A stretch of DNA of 10,379 bases from Candidatus Magasanikiibacteriota bacterium (GTDB lineage: Bacteria > Patescibacteriota > Patescibacteriia > Magasanikbacterales > 2-02-FULL-50-9b): assembly GCA_026396555.1 (NCBI GenBank), contig JAPLWO010000067.1, positions 1 to 10,379 on the forward strand. Reading direction: 5' to 3'. Shown one piece after another: positions 5,512-10,379 of this stretch. Position numbers and translations under genes: made by a program. The notes under the pieces are model-generated. The model made no database searches. It saw only the letters and a list, made by a program, of their open reading frames with translations, and was not told the origin of the DNA. Numbering within the stretch: position 1 is the first letter of the stretch; every line of letters begins with the position of its first letter.

Positions 5512-7269
5512 ATGGCACAAAATTCCCCTCTCTCAACACCATCACATTCAAAAAAACCGAGCCTTATTTCATTGCTCCGCCAATATTCATGGTCAGTCTT
5601 TTTTCTGATCGTCATCACCTTCATCGCCAACGCGTTAAATTTAGCAGTCCCAAAATTAGTGTCACACACAATTGATACCTACGCAAGCGGAACACATCCA
5701 TCAGCGCCTTCAATGCAATTATTTATTTTTGTCGCGATCGGTATTTTCGTTTTCACGTACATTCAAAGCATTGCACAAACATATATTTCAGAGCGTGTCG
5801 CGCGCGACCTTCGAACTAAGCTGATCAAAAAAATTTCAACACAAAAATTCTCGTACATCCAACAAATCACGCCATCAATTTTATTAACGAATTTAACTTC
5901 TGATGTTGACGCTGTGAAAGCGTTCGTCTCACAAGCGATCGCGTCAATTGTTTCATCCACATGTTTAATTATTGGTGCGAGTATTTTATTAATTTCCATC
6001 AACTGGCGACTTGGACTCGCGGTTGTTGCAATTCTTCCAATTATTATCGCAACGTTCCAATATGTCTTCAGTCATGTTCGTAAATTATTTAAAAAATCTC
6101 AAGAAGCGATTGACTGGCTCAACAAAGTAATTAACGAAAGCATATTAGGCGCAGCATTAATTCGTCTACTCAATTCAGACACACAAGAAGACGATAAATT
6201 TTTCGCCGCAAACTCAGAAGCAAAAAATATAGGGCTCAAAATCCTCGGTCTTTTCTCGCTCCTCATCCCAATCATCACATTCGCGATGAACATGGCGACG
6301 TTAATCATCGTGTCGCTTGGTGGACATTATGTAATTACCGGATCGATGTCGCTCGGAAACTTCGCAGCATTCAACAGTTATCTCGCCATTTTGATTTTCC
6401 CAATTTTAATTATTGGTTTTATCAGTAACGTGATCGCGCAAGCATCAGCTTCATATGCACGTCTCTCAACAGTATTAACTGCAGCGCCAGCGCGCGAAAC
6501 TGGATCGCGCACCGATGAACTCAATGGTGAAATTTCCGTGCACGATGTTTCAGTGGTGTATGGCGAACGATCAGCGCTAAAAAATGTTTCATTCACCATT
6601 CAACCCGGAACAAAAACGGCAATCATCGGCCCAATCGCCGCAGGAAAATCACAGCTCATGTATGTGTTAACTGGATTACTCAACCCAACCAGCGGAACGA
6701 TTGCATATGATGGACGCGATATTTCTGAGTACGAGGCAACATCATTTCACAACCAAATTGGTTTAGTGTTTCAAGACAGCATTATTTTCAACGCATCGCT
6801 CCGAGAAAATATTGCATTCAACACAATCGTAACTGATGAAGCATTACAGCTCGCGATCGCAACGGCCGAACTTGGTGATTTCATAGAAGCCTTACCGGAA
6901 AAATTAAATACCATTGTTTCAGAACGCGGAACTAGTTTATCAGGCGGCCAAAAACAGCGCATTATGCTTGCACGTGCACTTGCACTCAATCCAAAAATAT
7001 TATTGCTCGATGATTTCACGGCGCGTGTTGACACAAAAACAGAAAAAAAGATTTTGGAAAATATTGAAAAAAATTATCCATCACTCACACTACTTTCAAT
7101 CACACAAAAAATTTCTGCGATCGAACACTATGATCAAATTATTCTTCTCGTTGATGGCGAAATTTTAGCAACCGGTACGCATGAAGAATTATTAGAGTCA
7201 TCTACCGAGTACGTACAAATTTTTGATTCACAACGTAGCACGAGTACCTATGAATTACACGCTGAATAA
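5512..7269 (+). CDS. ABC exporter half-transporter, degenerate ATPase subunit (TM287/BmrC-like)
   Basis: A 585-residue half-transporter: a six-helix type I exporter membrane domain (about 20-315) then a nucleotide-binding domain. ATG 5512 is chosen because it directly follows an extended -10; longer frames run into the divergent sigma gene. The NBD has Walker A GPIAAGKS (373-380, Ala where the fourth position is usually Gly), Q-loop Q421, intact signature LSGGQKQR (476-483), and Walker B LLLDD with D501 where the catalytic Glu belongs. In the H-loop, TQK puts Q532 in place of the switch His. The Asp and Gln changes are those known in the degenerate subunit of heterodimeric exporters such as TM287. 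It therefore should bind ATP but contribute a poorly hydrolysing site, paired with the next gene. The genes overlap by 20 bases. Substrate unknown; multidrug or lipid-like export is typical for the family. Confidence 0.93.
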   Translation: MAQNSPLSTPSHSKKPSLISLLRQYSWSVFFLIVITFIANALNLAVPKLVSHTIDTYASGTHPSAPSMQLFIFVAIGIFVFTYIQSIAQTYISERVARDLRTKLIKKISTQKFSYIQQITPSILLTNLTSDVDAVKAFVSQAIASIVSSTCLIIGASILLISINWRLGLAVVAILPIIIATFQYVFSHVRKLFKKSQEAIDWLNKVINESILGAALIRLLNSDTQEDDKFFAANSEAKNIGLKILGLFSLLIPIITFAMNMATLIIVSLGGHYVITGSMSLGNFAAFNSYLAILIFPILIIGFISNVIAQASASYARLSTVLTAAPARETGSRTDELNGEISVHDVSVVYGERSALKNVSFTIQPGTKTAIIGPIAAGKSQLMYVLTGLLNPTSGTIAYDGRDISEYEATSFHNQIGLVFQDSIIFNASLRENIAFNTIVTDEALQLAIATAELGDFIEALPEKLNTIVSERGTSLSGGQKQRIMLARALALNPKILLLDDFTARVDTKTEKKILENIEKNYPSLTLLSITQKISAIEHYDQIILLVDGEILATGTHEELLESSTEYVQIFDSQRSTSTYELHAE

Positions 7270-9010
7270 ACCAACCGGACCAGGGCAAAAAACAAGTTTT
7301 ACTACCGCACTTAAACGTATGCGGCCGTTTATTGGTGGTGAAACAAAAAATATTTTTATCGGGTTTGGTGCTATTTTAATTGCGTCCGTATCCGCGCTCA
7401 TCACACCGATAATTATCGGCCACGTGATCGACACATACATTCGCACAAAAAATTATCACGGCATCGCAGTTTTTTCTGGAATTTTATTTTGTATTTTTGT
7501 GGTGTGGCTCATCGCGAGCTACTTGCAAATCAAAATGATGGGCAGCGTTGGACGCCGGGTACTTTTTAATTTGCGTAATGCATTGTTTACTAAATTACAG
7601 TCACTCCCTCTTTCTTTCTTCAACCAGAATAAAGCAGGCGATTTAATTTCACGCATTAACAATGACACCGATCAGCTCAATCAATTTTTTGCGCAAGCAT
7701 TAATGCAATTACTCGGTAATTCATTTTTAATTGTTGGTGCAATTATCTGTCTGCTTGTTCTGAATATTCGCCTCGGCCTTGCGTCACTCATTCCGGTTGT
7801 TGCACTTTTTATTATCACACGTTCAATTTCTGGATGGGTAAAAAGAAAAAATCTAACTAACCTGCAAAGCCTCGGAAGTTTAAGCGCGGAAATTCAAGAA
7901 AGTTTAAGTAATTTTAAAGTGATTGCCGCGTTTAATCGACTTGACTACTTTCGAGAAAAATTCGATACCGTCAACAAAAGTAATTTTTCTGCAGCACTTG
8001 GCGCAGGTATTGCGAATAATACATTTTCCCCAATCTATGGATTCGCAGCAAACGCAGCGCAAATCATTGTGCTCGCATACGGCATACACTTAATCGGTAT
8101 CGGATCATTATCGATCGGTCTACTCATCAGCTTTTTGATGTATGTAAATAATTTGTATACACCGCTTCGCCAACTTGCAATGGTGTGGGCAACGTTTCAA
8201 CAAGCACTCGCGGGCATTGATCGCATTTCAGAAGTGCTCTCGCTCGAAAACGACATGGCTATTATTCCAAAAGCACTTACCACAACATCATCATCCGTAT
8301 TAGAATTCACCAACGTATCATTTCATTATCCAGACGGTGTTGATGTGCTGAAAAATATTACACTCAAATTAGAGCCGGGAAAAACATATGCACTCGTTGG
8401 TCCAACGGGCGGTGGAAAAACAACGCTCGCGTCGCTCATGGCACGCTTGTATGACCCAACTGACGGCACGATTTTTTTGAACGGTCAGAATATTCAATCA
8501 TACGAACCGCAGACACGTACACAAAAAATTGGTTTTATTTTGCAGGAACCTTTTCTCTTCTCCGGAACCATTCGTGAAAATATTTTGTACGGAAATGAGG
8601 AGTTCAAAAACTACACTTCAGCACAACTTGAAGAAGTATTGAAGCAAGAAAATCTTTCCGATTTGCTCGATCGTTTTAATGGCGGTCTTGAAACTAAAGT
8701 TGCAATGAATGGCGAAACAATTAGTCTCGGCCAAAAACAACTCATCGCATTTATTCGCGCAACACTCCGCAAACCTGACCTATTAATTCTCGACGAAGCA
8801 ACGGCAAACATCGATACTGTAACTGAACAACTCCTCGAAGAAATTATTCAGAAGCTTCCAAAAACAACAGCCCGCGTTATAATCGCGCACCGTCTCAACA
8901 CAATCGAAAACGCTGATGAAATTTTCTTTGTGAACGCAGGAGAAGTTACAAACGCTGGTTCCATGGAGCATGCAGTTGACATGTTGCTGCATGGAAAACG
9001 GAAAAGTTAG
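7250..9010 (+). CDS. ABC exporter half-transporter, catalytic subunit (TM288/BmrD-like)
   Basis: The 586-residue partner begins at ATG 7250, inside the last codons of the preceding gene, so translation is probably coupled; no strong ribosome site is seen. Six membrane helices (about 34-320) precede an NBD with canonical Walker A GPTGGGKT (384-391), Q-loop Q432, Walker B LLILDEATANID with catalytic E516, and H-loop H547 in IIAHRLNT. Its signature reads ISLGQKQ (491-497) rather than LSGGQ. This is the complement of the partner's defects: the degenerate site would use the partner's Walker B and H-loop with this altered signature, and the active site would use this Walker B and His with the partner's intact LSGGQ. 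TM288 likewise carries an altered signature. The short N-terminal tail before helix 1 contains NKPTGP, as in related subunits. No terminator separates it from the cold-shock gene. Confidence 0.94.
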   Translation: MNYTLNKPTGPGQKTSFTTALKRMRPFIGGETKNIFIGFGAILIASVSALITPIIIGHVIDTYIRTKNYHGIAVFSGILFCIFVVWLIASYLQIKMMGSVGRRVLFNLRNALFTKLQSLPLSFFNQNKAGDLISRINNDTDQLNQFFAQALMQLLGNSFLIVGAIICLLVLNIRLGLASLIPVVALFIITRSISGWVKRKNLTNLQSLGSLSAEIQESLSNFKVIAAFNRLDYFREKFDTVNKSNFSAALGAGIANNTFSPIYGFAANAAQIIVLAYGIHLIGIGSLSIGLLISFLMYVNNLYTPLRQLAMVWATFQQALAGIDRISEVLSLENDMAIIPKALTTTSSSVLEFTNVSFHYPDGVDVLKNITLKLEPGKTYALVGPTGGGKTTLASLMARLYDPTDGTIFLNGQNIQSYEPQTRTQKIGFILQEPFLFSGTIRENILYGNEEFKNYTSAQLEEVLKQENLSDLLDRFNGGLETKVAMNGETISLGQKQLIAFIRATLRKPDLLILDEATANIDTVTEQLLEEIIQKLPKTTARVIIAHRLNTIENADEIFFVNAGEVTNAGSMEHAVDMLLHGKRKS

Positions 9011-9017
9011 TCGCCCA

Positions 9018-9046
9018 TTGACAATAATCGCGAAATCTGGTAGACT
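9018..9046 (+). promoter_or_regulatory. Promoter of the cold-shock gene
   Basis: Consensus TTGACA (9018-9023) and TAGACT (9041-9046) are 17 bases apart. It begins 8 bases after the ABC stop. Transcription from about 9053 leaves a leader of about 40 bases without a Shine-Dalgarno. Confidence 0.8.
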
Positions 9047-9092
9047 ATTGCTTACATACGGTCGACACATTCATTCACAACAAGCTTTTTCT

Positions 9093-9293
9093 ATGACAGG
9101 AACAATCAAGTCCCTTCTCGCAGACAAAGGGTTTGGTTTCATTAGCCCATCAGAAGGCGGCAAAGACGTGTTTTTTCACACTTCAGAAGTCGTTGGTATG
9201 CAGTTCGCTGACCTCCGCGTCGGTGATATGGTATCTTTTGAACTCACAGACTCACCAAAGGGCCCTAAAGCCTCACACGTTACACGCGCGTAA
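9093..9293 (+). CDS. Cold-shock domain protein (CspA family)
   Basis: A 66-residue single cold-shock domain, the usual length. RNP1 is KGFGFI (12-17) and RNP2 is VFFHTS (26-31); the closing segment VGDMVSFEL, then KGPKASHV, also fits the family. It should bind single-stranded RNA and DNA as an RNA chaperone. The first strand reads TIKSLLADKG where CspA has a Trp-Phe pair (VKWFNADKG), so one aromatic stacking surface is missing; RNP1 and RNP2 aromatics are kept. ATG 9093 is chosen because the domain begins there and the promoter lies upstream; the longer frame from 8970 overlaps the ABC gene. The 40-base leader lacks a ribosome site. A hairpin terminator follows, so it can be expressed alone, with possible read-through from the ABC operon. 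Confidence 0.95.
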   Translation: MTGTIKSLLADKGFGFISPSEGGKDVFFHTSEVVGMQFADLRVGDMVSFELTDSPKGPKASHVTRA

Positions 9294-9316
9294 TTTTTAC
9301 GCTCAGTAACATTGGT

Positions 9317-9345
9317 TTAAAACCGCCTCACAAGGGCGGTTTTAA
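9317..9345. terminator. Hairpin terminator after the cold-shock gene
   Basis: ttaaaaccgcc (9317-9327) pairs with ggcggttttaa (9335-9345) around a 7-base loop. The 3' T-run is short and lies within the stem, and the hairpin is symmetrical. Confidence 0.8.
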
Positions 9346-9359
9346 TGTATCAACAGTCG

Positions 9360-9368
9360 TGATATAAT
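9360..9368 (+). promoter_or_regulatory. Extended -10 promoter of the cytochrome b5-DoxX operon
   Basis: TGATATAAT (9360-9368) is a perfect extended -10 with consensus TATAAT. No good -35 is visible: the zone 17 bases upstream is the 3' arm of the preceding terminator. The predicted start near 9375 gives a leader of about 15 bases without a Shine-Dalgarno. Confidence 0.68.
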
Positions 9369-9389
9369 TGGTTTTCTTTTAAATACACT

Positions 9390-9764
9390 ATGACAAAACA
9401 GCAAAACATCGGTATCGCGCTCGGACTCCTCATCGTTATTCTCGGCTTCGCGTTCTCACAGCGCGCACCAACAGTATCACCTATTTATAAAATTCCTTCG
9501 ACGACCACAACAACGCCTGGCGCGGCCGCAACCTCCTACACTATAACTGACGTTGCAACCCATAAAGACGCTTCAAGCTGCTGGAGCGCGATTAATGGAG
9601 TTGTATACGATTTAACGTCCTGGATCGCAAGCCACCCCGGCGGTGAGGGTACAATTTTGAGCATCTGTGGCACAGACGGATCAGCTGCGTTTAACAATCA
9701 GCATGGAACCAACGGTCGTCCAGAACGAATCCTCGAATCTTACAAAATCGGCACACTCAAATAA
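9390..9764 (+). CDS. Membrane-anchored cytochrome b5-domain protein
   Basis: The 124-residue protein has one N-terminal membrane helix or uncleaved signal (about 7-22), a Thr/Pro/Ala-rich linker (about 36-49, six consecutive Thr) and a cytochrome b5 domain (about 50-124). The two axial haem ligands are visible: H82 in SHPGGEG and H105 in NNQHGTNG. The domain should sit outside the membrane as a one-electron carrier. C64 and C93 (in SSCWS and SICGTDG) could form a disulfide, which fits an extracytoplasmic location; that is inference. ATG 9390 follows an extended -10 promoter. The next gene, a DoxX membrane protein, starts one base after its stop, so the two are co-transcribed and may form a membrane redox unit. 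No haem synthesis gene is in the window, so the cofactor source is unknown. Confidence 0.93.
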   Translation: MTKQQNIGIALGLLIVILGFAFSQRAPTVSPIYKIPSTTTTTPGAAATSYTITDVATHKDASSCWSAINGVVYDLTSWIASHPGGEGTILSICGTDGSAAFNNQHGTNGRPERILESYKIGTLK

Positions 9765-9765
9765 T

Positions 9766-10155
9766 ATGGACACAAAATTAATCGCGCAAAAACTCCAAGC
9801 ACTTTCCCCACTTGTTTTACGACTCGGTTTAGCCGCTGTCATGATCTGGTTCGGTGCGTCACAACTCAACAATCCAAATGCATGGACGAGTTTAGTTCCA
9901 AATTGGGCACTTTCATTATCTGGAATGTCCGCATTAACAGTTGTGTACACAAACGGTTTTTTTGAAATCATCGCGGGCGCCATGATCGCATTCGGCTTCT
10001 GGTCTCGCTGGGCAGCTCTCTTCCTCGCATTGCATTTACTCGTCATCACTGCAGATCTCGGCGTAAACGACATCGGTATTCGCGACTTTGGTCTTTCGAT
10101 CGCACTCCTCGCAATCGCCATAAACGAAACCGACGCATATTGCATCAAAAAATAG
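9766..10155 (+). CDS. DoxX-family integral membrane protein
   Basis: A 129-residue protein with four hydrophobic segments at about 13-31, 54-77, 81-97 and 105-120. The first segment, LRLGLAAVMIWFGASQL, and the later NGFFEIIAGAMIAFGFWSRWAA are the pattern of DoxX/DoxD-like proteins. Members include the small subunit of an archaeal thiosulfate:quinone oxidoreductase and uncharacterised membrane proteins linked to redox stress. ATG 9766 follows the cytochrome b5 stop by one base, and the longer frame from 9667 overlaps that gene, so this start is preferred; no Shine-Dalgarno is seen. A strong terminator begins 11 bases after the stop, closing the two-gene operon. The pairing with a haem protein suggests a role in membrane electron transfer, but no catalytic residues can be named. 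Confidence 0.85.
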   Translation: MDTKLIAQKLQALSPLVLRLGLAAVMIWFGASQLNNPNAWTSLVPNWALSLSGMSALTVVYTNGFFEIIAGAMIAFGFWSRWAALFLALHLLVITADLGVNDIGIRDFGLSIALLAIAINETDAYCIKK

Positions 10156-10166
10156 ACCGCAGCACC

Positions 10167-10213
10167 AAAAAAACCGCCCTTGTCAAAACGCTTGACAGTT
10201 GGGCGGTTTTTTT
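10167..10213 (+). terminator. Terminator of the cytochrome b5-DoxX operon, with nested stem
   Basis: The outer stem pairs aaaaaaaccgccc (10167-10179) with gggcggttttttt (10201-10213). An inner stem pairs tgtcaa (10181-10186) with ttgaca (10192-10197), with a small internal loop between them. The T-run makes it a classic intrinsic terminator. Confidence 0.9.
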
Positions 10214-10220
10214 ATATACT
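10192..10220 (+). promoter_or_regulatory. Consensus promoter nested in the terminator
   Basis: TTGACA (10192-10197) and TATACT (10215-10220) are exactly 17 bases apart. The -35 is the 3' arm of the inner terminator stem and the spacer holds the outer arm and T-run. Transcription should start near 10227 and read the right-edge gene. Confidence 0.82.
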
Positions 10221-10225
10221 TTTTC

Positions 10226-10263
10226 TCACGCTGGTCTAGCGCCCGGGATTCCCCCGAGCGTGA
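10226..10263 (+). ncRNA. Structured 5' leader of the right-edge gene
   Basis: tcacgct (10226-10232) pairs perfectly with agcgtga (10257-10263), enclosing a GC-rich 24-base segment with a possible inner ggg/ccc hairpin. It begins at the predicted transcript start. It could stabilise the mRNA or be a cis-regulatory element. It matches no riboswitch class I recognise, and it leaves the ribosome site at 10286-10290 free. Confidence 0.5.
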
Positions 10264-10294
10264 TCGATCGGTCATCTAGGAGAATGGAGGCTAC

Positions 10295-10379
10295 ATGAAG
10301 CATCGTTCCACCCTTTCCTACAGCTTGGCGTTCGCCGCCTTGCTGACGGCTCTTTCGGCCACCGAGGCCATCGCTGTGT
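10295..10379 (+). CDS. Secreted protein, N-terminal signal peptide only (runs off right edge)
   Basis: An open frame starts at ATG 10295 with GGAGG (10286-10290) four bases upstream and stays open for 28 codons to the window edge. The peptide begins MKHRSTLSYSLAFAALL and has a Lys/Arg start, a hydrophobic core and a likely cleavage after residue 27 (TEAIA before V). It is therefore exported by the Sec route; the mature protein lies outside the window and cannot be named. It has its own strong promoter and a structured leader of about 68 bases. Its codons are GC-rich at third positions, unlike the cytochrome b5, DoxX and ABC genes before it. The strong promoter, leader hairpin and ribosome site suggest high or regulated expression, as for a major envelope protein, but that is inference. 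Confidence 0.8.
   Translation, partial: MKHRSTLSYSLAFAALLTALSATEAIAV

Noticed and set aside
8960..8995. Inverted repeat catgcag/ctgcatg (8969-8975, 8987-8993) near the end of the second ABC gene
   Set aside because: It lies inside coding sequence, has an 11-base loop and no T-run, so it does not look like a terminator; the codons explain the sequence.
9681..10148. 155-codon minus-strand frame opposite cytochrome b5 and DoxX
   Set aside because: The plus-strand proteins have recognisable domains and haem ligands. This frame has no family pattern and begins within the DoxX 3' end.
10284..10298. Four-codon frame (MEAT, stop) overlapping the start of the right-edge gene by ATGA
   Set aside because: Its only ribosome site touches the ATG with no spacing, and GGAGG is ideally placed for ATG 10295. 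It is probably chance, though an ATGA overlap could couple translation.
1..10379. CRISPR array, insertion sequence, tRNA, rRNA or recoded TGA codons
   Set aside because: No spaced direct-repeat series, transposase, tRNA-like or rRNA-like stretch was seen, and all genes read through with the standard bacterial code.

Overview
The window looks like chromosomal DNA from a small-genome bacterium, most likely a member of the Candidate Phyla Radiation (Patescibacteria, Parcubacteria-like). This is inferred from gene content and style: an orphan MEDS-domain sensor beside a single-domain response regulator, a tiny lysine-rich MAKGNN-type protein, a membrane-anchored cytochrome b5 next to a DoxX protein, an unusual sigma factor, very short leaders and few Shine-Dalgarno sequences. 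All genes read with the standard bacterial code and no TGA is recoded. The taxonomic call is moderate at best.

Layout. Bases 1-826 (minus strand) hold a receiver-only response regulator followed by the first 134 codons of a MEDS-domain protein that runs off the left edge. At 988-1062 (plus) is a 24-residue basic microprotein with its own promoter and a terminator shared with the convergent neighbour. At 1091-1735 (minus) is a secreted beta-sandwich (LamG/DUF1080-like) protein. At 1834-3639 (minus) is a RadD/type III Res-like superfamily 2 helicase, and at 3762-5390 (minus) a sigma-70 family factor with an alpha-CTD-like N-terminal module. Each of these two has a strong Shine-Dalgarno, its own promoter and a strong terminator. 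Divergently, 5512-9010 (plus) encodes two overlapping ABC exporter half-transporters whose motif changes are complementary, as in heterodimeric exporters of the TM287/288 and BmrCD type. Next come a cold-shock protein (9093-9293), a membrane-anchored cytochrome b5 (9390-9764) with a DoxX-family membrane protein (9766-10155), and at the right edge the signal peptide of a further secreted protein (from 10295) with a structured leader and a promoter nested inside the preceding terminator.

How the genes relate. Gene ends are tightly packed and almost every transcription unit has a recognisable promoter and hairpin terminator. The sigma gene and the ABC exporter share a 121-base divergent control region with abutting promoters and a perfect inverted repeat at the sigma transcript start. 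The helicase, the sigma factor and the right-edge secreted gene are GC-richer and use strong Shine-Dalgarno sites. The AT-richer genes largely lack them, so the window mixes two styles of expression signal. I see no CRISPR array, insertion sequence, tRNA or rRNA. No gap between genes exceeds 300 bases.
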